DNA from: Halomarina litorea
GTDB taxonomy: Archaea; Halobacteriota; Halobacteria; Halobacteriales; Haloarculaceae
Assembly (NCBI RefSeq): GCF_024227715.1
Contig: NZ_CP100451.1
Span: forward strand, 95,484 to 159,483
DNA length: 64,000 nt
Reading direction: 5' to 3'
How positions within the stretch are numbered: the first letter of the stretch is position 1; the number at the start of each line of letters is the position of its first letter. The notes below the pieces were generated by a model. The model was not told where the DNA came from and did no database searches. It was given only the letters and a program-made list of their open reading frames with translations. This document shows positions 33,380 through 42,206 of the stretch, piece by piece. Made by a program: the position numbers and the translations under genes.

Positions 33380-34291
33380 TCAGTAGCGGTCGAACCACCG
33401 TGCGAGGGCCGCGCTGCTTATCATCTCGATAACCCCGAAGGCCACGGCGGGCAGCGACGTGACGGGTGGGAGTCCCGCTGCGATGAGCAGCGCAGCAGCG
33501 ACCGCGAAGTCCCGCATGCCGACCGAGAGGACTGACGCGATACGGGTCGGACGTGTCCAGCGACTCCCCACGAGGAACCCGACACCGTAACCGAGGCCGT
33601 TCAGCAACACCGCACCGATACCGACTGTGAGCAGTAGCGTCTGACTCGATCGAATGACCCCAGCGTTGGCCGCAGTCACCCCGCCGATGATGAGGACGAC
33701 CATCACAGCAGATACGGCGGGATAGTACTCGTCGTAGCGACTGACCCGATCGGGCTGCCATGCCCGCGCGCCGACAGCGACGAGCATAGGCCCGACGACG
33801 GCGACGACGAGTTGCTCGACGATCGGCAGCGTCGGGACATCGACGTCGCCGCCGAGCAGCACGGAGACGACGACAGGGATGAAGCCGATACTCCCGACAC
33901 CGATGACGACCAGCGCCGTCGTCGAGAGCGCCGTCTCGCCACCCGCGAGTTCGGTCATCACTGGCGTGACGAGTTCGGGGGTAACCGCACCCAATACGAC
34001 GAATCCAACGGTGAGTTCCGGCGATAGGCCGAGTCCGCGGGCGATCCCGAACGCGAGAAACGGCATCGTCACGTGGCCGACCAGGACGAGACCGAGGCTC
34101 CGAGTATCGACCGCCCGAAACTGATCAACGGACAGCGTTAGCGAGATACTGCCGATCATCACCGCGAGGATCAGCGTCGATGCGCGGGTCACTACAGCTA
34201 GTTGTGGGACGAAGAAGCCGAGGCCAACCGAGCAAAGCACCCAGAGGAGGAGATAGTCCTCGACCAGGTCGGTCATTCGGAGACTCGACAT
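33380..34291 (-). CDS. BASS-family (bile acid:Na+ symporter-like) transporter
   Basis: 303 residues with about nine to ten membrane helices. The pattern (FFVPQ, IGSISLTLSVDQF, GHVTMPFLAFGIARGLGLSPELTVGFVVLGAVTPELVTPVMTELAGG, GMRDFAVAAALL) fits the BASS/SBF superfamily, with the two crossover regions visible. Family members carry organic anions or, in the ACR3 branch, arsenite. The ACR3 Cys is not seen. Substrate unknown. It ends the convergent mer block and is followed by small genes on the same strand. Confidence 0.7.
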   Translation of the reverse strand: MSSLRMTDLVEDYLLLWVLCSVGLGFFVPQLAVVTRASTLILAVMIGSISLTLSVDQFRAVDTRSLGLVLVGHVTMPFLAFGIARGLGLSPELTVGFVVLGAVTPELVTPVMTELAGGETALSTTALVVIGVGSIGFIPVVVSVLLGGDVDVPTLPIVEQLVVAVVGPMLVAVGARAWQPDRVSRYDEYYPAVSAVMVVLIIGGVTAANAGVIRSSQTLLLTVGIGAVLLNGLGYGVGFLVGSRWTRPTRIASVLSVGMRDFAVAAALLIAAGLPPVTSLPAVAFGVIEMISSAALARWFDRY

Positions 34292-34369
34292 TTCACGGGA
34301 CTTCGTGGCGAGGGTGTGGTAACGATTCTGCGTTAGCGCCGTCCCGATGCTGGGGAGAAGCCGCTCTGC

Positions 34370-34606
34370 TCACGCAGTTGCTCGGCTGGTGACAGCCTCG
34401 ACGATGGACTCGATATCGTACCCCTGTTCGTCCTTGTCGAAAACTATCTCGCCGTCGACGGCGACAGTGAATACCCCGCTATCTCCGGGTATCAACCGGA
34501 GGTCGTCGAGGGCACGGCCAGTCTCGGCCAGTAGCCGGTCGGCCGTCGTCAACGCGTTCTCTCGCAGTCCACACGGCACGCAGTATTCGATTTCGACTGT
34601 CGTCAT
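34370..34606 (-). CDS. SelW/Rdx-type redox protein
   Basis: 78 residues with the N-terminal thioredoxin-like strand and CVPCG (Cys9-x-x-Cys12, C-x-x-C in place of Cys-x-x-Sec) typical of the SelT/SelW/SelH (Rdx) family, and the end GEIVFDKDEQGYDIESIVEAV that is common to this family. Cytoplasmic thiol redox or metal-linked role. It lies between a BASS transporter and a membrane protein on the same strand. Confidence 0.8.
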   Translation of the reverse strand: MTTVEIEYCVPCGLRENALTTADRLLAETGRALDDLRLIPGDSGVFTVAVDGEIVFDKDEQGYDIESIVEAVTSRATA

Positions 34607-34684
34607 TGTGTGATTCCCGGTTCGATGTGTATGTGGAAGCCACTTAGCGTTCAGACAACCACTAGGTGAGTCGGTTAGGTTTCG

Positions 34685-35146
34685 CTAACCGGCCGTTGCC
34701 GTCGTTGAAGTGGTCGCCTCCGAGGTACGATCGAGCGCCCAGCCAAGCACGCCGCCGTAGATCAGGTGCAACACGAGCGTCGCGGCGGCGATCTTCGGCG
34801 TGACGCCGACCCCGAAGAAGCCCCAGCCGACGAGCGGCAGGACCACGACACCCATCGCGATCCACAGCGCGACACCGAGTGCGAGCCCCGTCCGAGCCGA
34901 CATCCGATCGACCGTTACGGCGAGGAGGGCACCGAACACCCCACCGTAGAACAAGTGAGCACTGACGGCTGAGAGCATCCGGATCGGTGGGGCGACGTCA
35001 CCGACGACCAGACTCACGACGGCCTCCGGAATCGGGCGCGGCATCGGTGCGGCTCCCGTGAGGAAGCCGACGAGCATCAGTGTCGACATGGCGAGTGTCG
35101 CGATGATTCCCCAACCGAACCCGCGTTTCGCTCGGTGTACGTTCAC
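34685..35146 (-). CDS. Four-helix membrane protein
   Basis: 153 residues from GTG 35146, chosen since the upstream extension is Arg/Pro-rich. Four hydrophobic segments, with Gly-rich ends (LFYGGVFGALLAV and LIYGGVLGWALD) that look like an internal repeat. Similar short haloarchaeal membrane proteins of unknown function are common near metal or redox genes. Divergent from the HxlR regulator, with a shared operator-like repeat between them, so HxlR probably controls it. Confidence 0.65.
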   Translation of the reverse strand: MNVHRAKRGFGWGIIATLAMSTLMLVGFLTGAAPMPRPIPEAVVSLVVGDVAPPIRMLSAVSAHLFYGGVFGALLAVTVDRMSARTGLALGVALWIAMGVVVLPLVGWGFFGVGVTPKIAAATLVLHLIYGGVLGWALDRTSEATTSTTATAG

Positions 35147-35196
35147 GGGAAGTCCGACGGGACGCGAGCGGATAGGCCTAATATAAGCTCGGACTA

Positions 35197-35220
35197 CCCA
35201 GGTTAGGATACCTAACTGGG
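35197..35220. promoter_or_regulatory. Inverted repeat between divergent genes
   Basis: CCCAGGTTAGG and CCTAACTGGG (one-base bulge) lie between the HxlR gene (+) and the membrane-protein gene (-). A CTAATATAAG box (35178-35187) next to it is a likely TATA for the minus-strand gene. Probable HxlR operator. Confidence 0.5.
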
Positions 35221-35266
35221 TTGTCGGCCGCAAGCGTATAGGGCCCGAAGCGGGAACGACGACGAC

Positions 35267-35620
35267 ATGGGGACCGACGAGTGTCTGGCGGGCTGGTGTC
35301 ACGACGATGAGTGGTGTACGATCACCTGCACGGCGGCGATCATCGGCAAGAAGTGGCATCCCGTCATCGTCCACCGCCTCTTGGTGAACGGTCCCTCGGG
35401 GTTCAACGCGCTCAAGCGAGCGGTCGATGGTATCTCCAGTAACGTCCTCTCGAACAGCCTCGACGACCTCGAAGGGAACGAATTAGTCCATCGGGAAGTC
35501 GTCAGTGACAAGCCCTTCAGAGTGGAGTACTCGCTCACCGAGCGTGGCGAGGACCTCGCGCCGATCATCGAAGCGATGAGTGACTGGGGCGAGACGCACG
35601 CACGACCGGAGTGTTCGTAG
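35267..35620 (+). CDS. HxlR-family winged-helix regulator
   Basis: 117 residues. HxlR pattern: CTITCTAAIIGKKWHPVIVHRLLVNGPSGFNALKRAV, then ISSNVLSNSLDDLEGNELV, then VEYSLTERGEDLAPII. The N-terminus has four Cys (ECLAGWC, WCTITC), often used for redox or electrophile sensing in this family. It likely controls the divergent membrane protein and perhaps itself. A short 5' leader is expected. Confidence 0.85.
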   Translation: MGTDECLAGWCHDDEWCTITCTAAIIGKKWHPVIVHRLLVNGPSGFNALKRAVDGISSNVLSNSLDDLEGNELVHREVVSDKPFRVEYSLTERGEDLAPIIEAMSDWGETHARPECS

Positions 35621-35745
35621 GAGAAACTGGAGGGGACACGACTGCTGTCGGACACCTACTACTGCGACCCGCTCCGTTACGTTGTGGCGGCTTCGTCTCC
35701 GTCGCTGGTCCGACGATTGGTCGAATTCGACCGGTGTGCGTTGCT

Positions 35746-35943
35746 GGTCACTCGGCGCCCCGGTCGCTGACTTCGTCGAACAGTGCGACGACAGACGGTT
35801 CGATAGTATCAGGAATCGCTCGGACCGCCTTCGGGTCGCGTCCGTCGGGGTCGTCAAGCGTGCGCCTAGTCGCGGACCTCGATGTCCTCGCAGACGGTAC
35901 CGACGCGGAGGGTCGAACACCCCATCGTCGCCCCAACTGTGGA
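35746..35943 (-). pseudogene. Possible frameshifted small gene
   Basis: One minus-strand frame starts MGCSTLRVGTVCEDIEVRD and stops; another frame continues with TLDDPDGRDPKAVRAIPDTIEPSVVALFDEVSDRGAE to a stop at 35746. Both pieces are acidic and protein-like while the rest of 35621-36121 is not. A frameshifted ancestor is possible, but no homologue was recognised. Nothing else is seen in this gap. Confidence 0.3.
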
Positions 35944-36121
35944 GTGATGAGGGGTGCTGTCCGACCCTGCTTCTACCGAGAGGACGTGGCGCTACGGTGT
36001 TGTAGTAGTGTGTACTCTTGTCCTGTGGTTCTACCTCTCAGACAATCATCCAGATAATCCGTTCAATCATACCCATCGATTGTCCCGCGATTAATACGTC
36101 AGCCGAAGCAAGCCAGCGACG

Positions 36122-36406
36122 ATGACAGACGAATCGGCGGACAGTGTCCGTGTCTGGTTGGTCGAACGGACGTATTCGGACGACGAACAGAACCTCATCA
36201 TCCTCACGTATGCAACACCCGACGGCGAACAGTACTACCGCAAAGAGCGAGCACTCACGTCCTTTACCGACGTTCGAGATACGACCGCGGCCGTCGATGC
36301 CGAGCCCGACAACCTCGGGAGTGTCGACGATCCCGAGCAACAGGAACAGTACGCTGCAGAAGCTCGGCGAATGAGTGATCGTCACGACCCCGACGACAGT
36401 ATCTGA
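36122..36406 (+). CDS. Small acidic hypothetical protein
   Basis: 94 residues. A beta-rich N-terminus (SVRVWLVERTYSDDEQNLIILTYATPDGEQYYRKERAL) and an acidic helical end. TTAATACG about 27 nt upstream fits a leaderless start. No family recognised. It precedes the Bat-type regulator on the same strand with a 69-nt gap. Confidence 0.6.
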   Translation: MTDESADSVRVWLVERTYSDDEQNLIILTYATPDGEQYYRKERALTSFTDVRDTTAAVDAEPDNLGSVDDPEQQEQYAAEARRMSDRHDPDDSI

Positions 36407-36475
36407 CGACCAGCGACACGATACCAGCGCACCAGCTACCCAATTCGTTAATCCGTCTGCTCCCTACTGGCACGT

Positions 36476-37225
36476 ATGCGGAGTCTCGTCTTTGCCCTCG
36501 AATACGACCCCGGGTGTAACCGTGTGGCGGACACGCTCGCGGACCATCCTGATGCGAGGATTCGCTCGCTCTCGTTGCACGTGACCGAGGAGCGACTCTG
36601 GCGCGTCGATCACGCGACCGGTACGCCAGCCGCTCTCGACGACATCGAAGACGCGTTCCTGACTGCTGATTACTACGCGGACTGTTTGGCGACCGACGAC
36701 TGTGGGGCGACCCAGTCGACGCAGGTCCTCGACCACACCGACGACACGCTCGTCCTTTACTCGTACTGGGAGCGCACTCCCGACTGTTCGTCGGTCCCCC
36801 ACATCGCGCGTGCGCACCTCGGCGACGGGGTCCTGTTCGATACCCGCCACGAGAGCCGCCACTACACGTGGCGCATCATTCATTCGGGACAGGGTGACGT
36901 GGGGGCCTTCTTCGACGAACTCGAGACGGCCGTCGGCACCTGTGCGCAGATGGAACTGCTCCGGACGGCGGACACCGAGGTATCGAGACGGGTGGGCCAC
37001 AGCGATCGAGCGGAACTCGCACCCGAGCAAGCGGCGGCACTCGAAGCAGCCGTCGAACACGGCTACTACGAGACGCCGCGAGCGGTCGACGTCGGTGAGT
37101 TGGCCGAGCATCTCGACGTCCCGCGGTCGACGCTCACCTACCGGCTCCGCCGAGCCGAAGCGTATCTGGCAGCGCAGTATGTCGAAACAGAGCCGATTCC
37201 AGAACACTCGCCGAACCCGACCTGA
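36476..37225 (+). CDS. Bat-type HTH_10 transcription regulator
   Basis: 249 residues. The C-terminal 60 residues are an HTH_10 domain of the bacterio-opsin activator type: LAPEQAAALEAAVEHGYYETPRAVDVGELAEHLDVPRSTLTYRLRRAE. The N-terminal 160 residues are a sensor-like domain with Cys (YADCLATDDCG, DCSSVPH, CAQ) that could bind metal. It lies 66 nt upstream of the metal-transporting ATPase on the same strand and likely activates it on metal exposure. That link is inferred from position. Confidence 0.85.
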   Translation: MRSLVFALEYDPGCNRVADTLADHPDARIRSLSLHVTEERLWRVDHATGTPAALDDIEDAFLTADYYADCLATDDCGATQSTQVLDHTDDTLVLYSYWERTPDCSSVPHIARAHLGDGVLFDTRHESRHYTWRIIHSGQGDVGAFFDELETAVGTCAQMELLRTADTEVSRRVGHSDRAELAPEQAAALEAAVEHGYYETPRAVDVGELAEHLDVPRSTLTYRLRRAEAYLAAQYVETEPIPEHSPNPT

Positions 37226-37291
37226 AGTCGGAAGCGTCGGTTGGAATATTCCAATAAAGGCCTATCGGCGTGACGGCCCTCGTTTCACGTA

Positions 37292-39634
37292 ATGAGCGAC
37301 GACGTGACCAGTAGTGAGCAATCAATCGACGACGGAGACCGTCGCGAGGTGTCCGTCCGGCTCACGGTCCCCGAGATGGACTGCCCCTCCTGCGCCCAGA
37401 AAGTCGACAAAAGCCTCCAGCGTGTCGACGGCATCAGCGAGGCGATGTTGCAGCCAACGACGGGGACGGCCACCGTGAGGTACGACCCGGAACGGGTCTC
37501 GGATGAAGACGTAATCGCCGCAATCGAGGGCGCGGGGTACGAGGTCGTTAATCGTGGTGGAGCAGACGACGAATCGACCGGTGGAATGGATATCGCACCG
37601 CCATCGGACGTCTGGACGAGTCCACGAGCCCTCAAGACGTGGATGGGGGCTGTGTTCGTCGCTGTCGGCCTGCTCGTCGAGTTCGTCCTGACTGGTCTCG
37701 ACCCCACGATCGCGACCCTCCTCGACTACCCCCTCTCGCTCGCCGATGGACTGTTCCTCGTGGCGATTGCGACCAGCGGGTATCCGGTCGTCCGGAGTGG
37801 CTACTACTCGGCTCGAAATCTGAGTCTCGACATCGACCTGCTGATGGGAACGGCCATCATCGCTGCCACGGGCATCGGGTATTTCGTCGAAGCCGCGACG
37901 CTGGCCGTCCTGTTCAGCATCGCTGAGCTGCTCGAAGACTACTCGATGGACCGAGCACGCGACTCGCTTCGCGAGTTGATGGAACTCTCCCCCGACGAGG
38001 CGACGGTCCGACGTGAAGGTGAGGAAGTGACCGTTCCGGCAGAGGACGTGAGCGTCGGCGAGACCGTCATCGTTCGCCCCGGCGACAAGATCCCGCTGGA
38101 TGGAACCGTCACCGACGGCGAGAGCGCGGTCGACGAATCTCCGATCACCGGCGAGTCGGTTCCTATCGACAAGTCCACTGGAGACGAGGTGTACGCAGGG
38201 ACGATCAACGAGGGCGGGTATCTCGAAGTGGAGGTCACCTCGACGGCGGGCGAGTCGACCCTGTCCCAGATTATCGAACTGGTCCAAGGAGCACAGGAGA
38301 AGAAAACCGAGAAAGAGCAGTTCGTCGACCGGTTCGCGGGCTACTACACCCCTGCGGTCGTCGTGTTAGCGATACTGACCGCTGCAGTACCGCCACTACT
38401 CATCGGTGACGGTGTCACCCTCGGCGTTGCGGGATTCTCGCTAGTCCTTCCCGGCGGGTGGCAGGCGTGGTTCATCCGTGGGCTGACGCTGCTGGTCATC
38501 GCCTGTCCGTGTGCGTTCGTCATCTCGACGCCCGTTTCCGTGGTATCGGGCATCACGAGCGCCGCGAAGAACGGCGTCCTCATCAAAGGCGGGAATCACC
38601 TCGAAGCGATGGGCGAAGTCGACGCGGTCGCCCTCGACAAGACGGGAACGCTCACGAAGGGTGAACTCACCGTTGCTGACGTCGTCCCGCTTGGCCAGTA
38701 CGAGGAGACGGACGTCCTTCGCTACGCAGCCGCGCTCGAACAGCGAAGTGAGCATCCGATCGCGGAGGCGATCCTCACCCGAGCAGATGAGGCGGACCTC
38801 GATGCTCGTCCGACCCCTACTGCGTTCGAGAGCTTAACCGGGAAGGGAATCCGTGCAGACCTCGACGACGAGACGTACTACGCGGGGAAACCGGCACTCT
38901 TCGAGGACTTGGGCTTCGACCTCTCACAGTCGCGTCGCGCCACTGACGGCGGTGTCGTGACAGAACCCTCTACCGAGAACGCACACGACGCCCTCAGCGA
39001 GTTGGAACAAGACGGAAAGACGGTGGTCTTCGTCGGAACCGAGTCAGAACTGGTCGGGCTCGTTGCGATTGCCGACGAGGTCCGACCGGCTTCTCGCCGG
39101 GCCGTTGAGCGCCTCCACGAACTGGGCGTCGAACACGTCGTGATGCTCACCGGCGACAACGCGGGCACGGCACGTGCTATCGCCGAGGAGGTCGGCGTCG
39201 ACGAGTACCGGGCAGAGCTCCTCCCCGAGGAAAAAGTCGACGCGATCGAAGCGCTCCAGCGCGAGTACGGGTCGGTCGCGATGGTCGGCGACGGCATCAA
39301 CGACGCGCCCGCACTCGCCACCGCCGATGTCGGCATCGCAATGGGTGCCGCCGGGACCGACACCGCCCTCGAAACCGCCGATATCGCATTGATGGGTGAC
39401 GACATCGGGAAGCTCCCGTACCTGTATGCGCTCTCGCACGAGGCGAACGGCGTGATTCGGCAGAACATCTGGTCGAGCCTCGGTGTGAAGGCCCTGCTGG
39501 CTCTCGGCGTTCCGCTGGGGGTCGTCAGTGTCGCACTCGCAGTGGTCGTCGGAGACATGGGGATGAGTCTTGGCGTGACGGGGAACGCGATGCGACTCTC
39601 ACGGGTACAGCCTGAGCAGGTCACCGACTCGTGA
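37292..39634 (+). CDS. P1B-type heavy-metal ATPase (Zn/Cd-type)
   Basis: 780 residues. One N-terminal HMA domain with the metal-binding MDCPSC (Cys31, Cys34), eight predicted membrane helices, actuator loop TGES, the membrane CPC motif (Cys405-Pro-Cys407), phosphorylation site DKTGTLT (Asp449), the HP pair (SEHP), and hinge GDGINDAP. CPC together with the late-helix Lys and GDMG (as in ZntA) suggests Zn(II)/Cd(II)/Pb(II) export; Cu-type ATPases have different residues there. It is likely driven by the Bat-type regulator upstream. It is the last gene of the metal-resistance block. Confidence 0.92.
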   Translation: MSDDVTSSEQSIDDGDRREVSVRLTVPEMDCPSCAQKVDKSLQRVDGISEAMLQPTTGTATVRYDPERVSDEDVIAAIEGAGYEVVNRGGADDESTGGMDIAPPSDVWTSPRALKTWMGAVFVAVGLLVEFVLTGLDPTIATLLDYPLSLADGLFLVAIATSGYPVVRSGYYSARNLSLDIDLLMGTAIIAATGIGYFVEAATLAVLFSIAELLEDYSMDRARDSLRELMELSPDEATVRREGEEVTVPAEDVSVGETVIVRPGDKIPLDGTVTDGESAVDESPITGESVPIDKSTGDEVYAGTINEGGYLEVEVTSTAGESTLSQIIELVQGAQEKKTEKEQFVDRFAGYYTPAVVVLAILTAAVPPLLIGDGVTLGVAGFSLVLPGGWQAWFIRGLTLLVIACPCAFVISTPVSVVSGITSAAKNGVLIKGGNHLEAMGEVDAVALDKTGTLTKGELTVADVVPLGQYEETDVLRYAAALEQRSEHPIAEAILTRADEADLDARPTPTAFESLTGKGIRADLDDETYYAGKPALFEDLGFDLSQSRRATDGGVVTEPSTENAHDALSELEQDGKTVVFVGTESELVGLVAIADEVRPASRRAVERLHELGVEHVVMLTGDNAGTARAIAEEVGVDEYRAELLPEEKVDAIEALQREYGSVAMVGDGINDAPALATADVGIAMGAAGTDTALETADIALMGDDIGKLPYLYALSHEANGVIRQNIWSSLGVKALLALGVPLGVVSVALAVVVGDMGMSLGVTGNAMRLSRVQPEQVTDS

Positions 39635-39826
39635 GGAATCGTGGAACCAGCCTGCAGTAAGACCGTGAGCTCCTAGAGCCGAATTCGACGTACAGTAGGC
39701 AGAGACGAACTGGTGAATCGACCTCTTTGGTACGGCGCTGATCGCTGTACTCACTACTGGTTCGCCTGTTGAGCTGAATTCAGTCCTTCGCCGTAATTCC
39801 CATCAGCACCAGCGACCGCTCGGAGA

Positions 39827-39860
39827 TGTTTGTCGTCCCCAGAGGGGTGCGGGGGTGCTC
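39827..39860 (+). promoter_or_regulatory. Hairpin leader element B
   Basis: TGTTTGTC, then CCCC, loop AGAGGGGTGC, then GGGG, ending 24 nt before the start at 39884. Same plan as leaders A and C-F. Confidence 0.55.
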
Positions 39861-39883
39861 GATAGGACACTCTCGTACCGATT

Positions 39884-40099
39884 ATGAGTGAGACTAGCGA
39901 CACGACTACGACGGGAAATCCATCGACCGCAAACAGAAATGAACAGACAACAATCACCGAGCACGTCGAACCACTCGCACAGGGCGGCAAACGCTACGTT
40001 CGGTGTGAGGCCTGTGGTCGAGAACTCCTCTGTGCGCTTGGCGGGCGAACGGGACTCCCCCACACTGACGAGTGCCCACTCGGGGAGGCCGACCGATGA
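39884..40099 (+). CDS. Small zinc-finger protein
   Basis: 71 residues. A disordered Thr/Asn-rich N-terminus (about 1-35) and a C-terminal zinc finger with CEAC, then HTDEC (Cys-x2-Cys ... His-x3-Cys), similar to small haloarchaeal zinc-finger proteins. It overlaps the SWIM gene by 4 nt (ATGA), so they are coupled. Hairpin leader B sits in its 5' region. Likely a nucleic-acid-binding or adaptor protein. Confidence 0.65.
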   Translation: MSETSDTTTTGNPSTANRNEQTTITEHVEPLAQGGKRYVRCEACGRELLCALGGRTGLPHTDECPLGEADR

Positions 40100-40437
40100 G
40101 CCTCGCAGACGATACGACTGGCGACCTGCCGATGACCGACCCACGGGACGTGCGTGCGATGAACGAACTGCTGGCCGTCTACGAGCAGGCACCGGGCCTC
40201 TACTCGGTCTACAGCGAGGAGGGCACGGAGTATACGGTCGACGCTGAGACGGGCGCATGTACCTGCCCCGATGCGGAGTACAACCAGCCCGACGGTGGCT
40301 GTAAGCACGCCCGGCGCGTCGCGCTCTGGCGCGGCGACGAGGCACTTCCAGGCTGGGTGAATCTCGATGCCGTCGACCCGCTGCTCGTCGACCATCTCGG
40401 CCTCGAGAAGCAACAAGCGACGGTCAGTGCTGACTGA
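40096..40437 (+). CDS. SWIM zinc-finger protein
   Basis: 113 residues starting in the ATGA overlap. The SWIM motif is complete: YTVDAETGACTCPDAEY, then GGCKHARRV (Cys-x-Cys ... Cys-x-His). SWIM domains bind DNA or proteins; plasmid copies are common in haloarchaea. The N- and C-terminal parts are short helices (LEKQQATVS). Likely partner of the upstream zinc-finger protein. Confidence 0.75.
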   Translation: MSLADDTTGDLPMTDPRDVRAMNELLAVYEQAPGLYSVYSEEGTEYTVDAETGACTCPDAEYNQPDGGCKHARRVALWRGDEALPGWVNLDAVDPLLVDHLGLEKQQATVSAD

Positions 40438-40449
40438 CGACACGGTACG

Positions 40450-40483
40450 GTTGTTCGTCGCCGCAGGAGGCGTGGAGGCGACC
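40450..40483 (+). promoter_or_regulatory. Hairpin leader element F
   Basis: TTGTTCGTC, then GTCGCC pairing with GGCGAC across a GCAGGAGGCGTGGA loop, ending 4 nt before the 40488 start. The loop is long and purine-rich like the other members. Confidence 0.45.
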
Positions 40484-40487
40484 AATC

Positions 40488-40709
40488 ATGACTGACGCTG
40501 CAGATAGGACGATGGAATCGAGCGAACTGACACCGGCCCAACGGCTCGACCCACCAGACCCCCGACTCATCGAGGCTGGCATCGTGACGATTCACGATAT
40601 CGAGACGCTGCAAGCGTGCGTCGCCTACGAGAACGCGAATCACCAGCGCGTTCACATCCTTCGCCGACTCGACTGTCGGGCAGCGACGCTTCGTCGTTCG
40701 GAGGACTGA
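40488..40709 (+). CDS. Small hypothetical protein
   Basis: 73 residues. A compact helical protein (LTPAQRLDPPDPRLIEAGIVTIHDIETLQACVAYENANHQRVHILRRLDCRAATLRR). No known family. It lies between the SWIM gene and the 40765 gene with a hairpin leader on both sides, so it is probably expressed with them or separately controlled by leader F. Confidence 0.5.
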   Translation: MTDAADRTMESSELTPAQRLDPPDPRLIEAGIVTIHDIETLQACVAYENANHQRVHILRRLDCRAATLRRSED

Positions 40710-40723
40710 GCCGCCGTCCGTGG

Positions 40724-40760
40724 TGCTGTTTGTCGGCGCCAGAAAGGGCGGAGGCTCAAC
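40724..40760 (+). promoter_or_regulatory. Hairpin leader element C
   Basis: GCTGTTTGTC, then GGCGCC, loop AGAAAGG, then GGCGGAGGCTC, ending 5 nt before the 40765 start. Less strong pairing than B and E but the same order of parts. Confidence 0.45.
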
Positions 40761-40764
40761 AGAG

Positions 40765-41064
40765 ATGAGCAATCGACCAGACATCGAGATTCGACGACAG
40801 ACTGCCTTCGGCGAGGATGGCCACCTCGAAGTGACCCAGAGGAGCGTCGAGACATCACTCGAGGACTTCGGTGCTGACGTCGACCATCGCGAGCAAACGT
40901 CCCGAGTGGACCGTCCCGAAGCAAGTGAGTTCGGCGTCGATGACCGTCCGGAGGTCGACCAGTCCTCGGAGAGCAATCAGGCGACGCTCTTCGCAGATAC
41001 CGACGACGATCAGCAGACGCTGACCGGTGAAGACGCGGCCACGCGCTGCTTGTTCGACGATTAA
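40765..41064 (+). CDS. Acidic hypothetical protein
   Basis: 99 residues from the second ATG, 5 nt after leader C. Highly acidic and likely disordered in the middle (REQTSRVDRPEASEFGVDDRPEVDQSSESNQ). The C-terminus LFADTDDDQQTLTGEDAATRCLFDD looks like a short linear motif tail. Its stop codon is inside inverted-repeat element copy 4. No family recognised. Confidence 0.5.
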   Translation: MSNRPDIEIRRQTAFGEDGHLEVTQRSVETSLEDFGADVDHREQTSRVDRPEASEFGVDDRPEVDQSSESNQATLFADTDDDQQTLTGEDAATRCLFDD

Positions 41065-41101
41065 CCAACAATAGCGGACACCAGCTCGGTGTGTTGGTTA
41101 C
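41061..41101. repeat. 41-nt inverted-repeat element, copy 4
   Basis: Arms TTAACCAACA and TGTTGGTTAC (last base differs). It contains the stop codon of the upstream gene. With copy 5 (43220) it brackets the 41171 and 42277 genes. Confidence 0.8.
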
Positions 41102-41110
41102 CTCTCGTGG

Positions 41111-41155
41111 TGGGGTTTCTCCCGCCCCTCGGGGAGCTGCGGGGCGGCGGTGCCT
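41111..41155 (+). promoter_or_regulatory. Hairpin leader element D
   Basis: GTTTCTCC, then CGCCCC, loop TCGGGGAGCTGC, then GGGGCGG, followed by a GCC/GGC step. Ends 15 nt before the start at 41171. Confidence 0.5.
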
Positions 41156-41170
41156 CGCGAGTGACTCCCG

Positions 41171-42178
41171 ATGGCTATTCACGAACCTCTCGATTCGAGG
41201 AGCGGCAGGGCGAGAGATGCGGTCAGTACCGCGCGACAGGCACAGTATATCGCGCTTCTCCATCGCGTACCGTTCGCGCTCGATGCAGCACACCTCGGCT
41301 TCCTCCCGGGGTTTCGTGAGGACTGTACCTACCAGCAGTCGTCATTGTGCGGCCTCGATCTGTCGGTTGGGATGCTCGACAACGATTTTCGGAATCCGGA
41401 TCTCGAGCGGTACGTCGAGCGGGTCATCGAGTACGAACCCGAGGTCGCGGTCATCGGTGATGCGTACGACGCGACGGAAGCAGAGACGTACGTCCGGACG
41501 ATTCGGGACGTGGAAACACGAGTCCCCGGCACGGAGTTCGTCATCGTTCCGAAGTGCAGGTCGGCGATCGAGGCGATTCCCGATGAAATCGTTCTCGGGT
41601 ACTCACGTGGCTACGCCGACCGATTGGCCCACGAGTTCTCCGATCCCGTCGACTGGCGAGGCCGTCGCGTCCACATTCTCGGTGGCAGTCCCCCGAAGCA
41701 ACTCGAGGTCATCGACCAGCTCACCCAACCGACGCTGACAGGGGCACCACCGGCAGACATCGTCGGGCTGGACTGGAACGGCCTGCATCGGGGTGCGCAG
41801 TTCGGCGAGTTCTGGACGCCTGATGGGTGGGACGACAATGGTCGCGACGCCGACCACGTCACCGTTCGCTCACTGGTCCGCCAGAGTCTCGCGCGTGTAC
41901 GCGAGTTCTGGAACGCACACGGTGTCTGGCCCGCTTCGACACCATGGACAGACGGAGCCGTCGACTACCGAGGACCGTCACTCAGCGACCTCGAGAGCGC
42001 CGCCTGTACGGAGTGTAGTGCGAACATCTGGACGACCGAGCGTGGGCCCTACGTCGTCGAGTACGACACTGGCGCCGTGTGTGGCTACTGTAGCTACAAT
42101 TGTTACTTCGACCATCGGCATCGGAACCACCTCGAAGAACTCGCTGGCGAGCAGAGCGTGGTCGTCCCACCGACGTGA
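41171..42178 (+). CDS. Conserved plasmid protein with TGT-like barrel pattern and Cys-rich end
   Basis: 335 residues. The middle (EPEVAVIGDAYDA, VETRVPGTEFVIVPKCRSAIEAIPDEIVLGYSRGYADRL, WRGRRVHILGGSPPKQLEVIDQL) has the beta/alpha barrel rhythm of queuine-tRNA-ribosyltransferase-like proteins, without the canonical zinc site. The C-terminal 60 residues carry CTEC and CGYCSYNC, a treble-clef-like cluster. Likely an enzyme or DNA-binding protein of plasmid maintenance; function not known. Preceded by leader D and bracketed by inverted-repeat copies 4 and 5. Confidence 0.6.
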   Translation: MAIHEPLDSRSGRARDAVSTARQAQYIALLHRVPFALDAAHLGFLPGFREDCTYQQSSLCGLDLSVGMLDNDFRNPDLERYVERVIEYEPEVAVIGDAYDATEAETYVRTIRDVETRVPGTEFVIVPKCRSAIEAIPDEIVLGYSRGYADRLAHEFSDPVDWRGRRVHILGGSPPKQLEVIDQLTQPTLTGAPPADIVGLDWNGLHRGAQFGEFWTPDGWDDNGRDADHVTVRSLVRQSLARVREFWNAHGVWPASTPWTDGAVDYRGPSLSDLESAACTECSANIWTTERGPYVVEYDTGAVCGYCSYNCYFDHRHRNHLEELAGEQSVVVPPT

Positions 42179-42206
42179 GGACACCACCATGTCCGGTGTT
42201 TCCGCT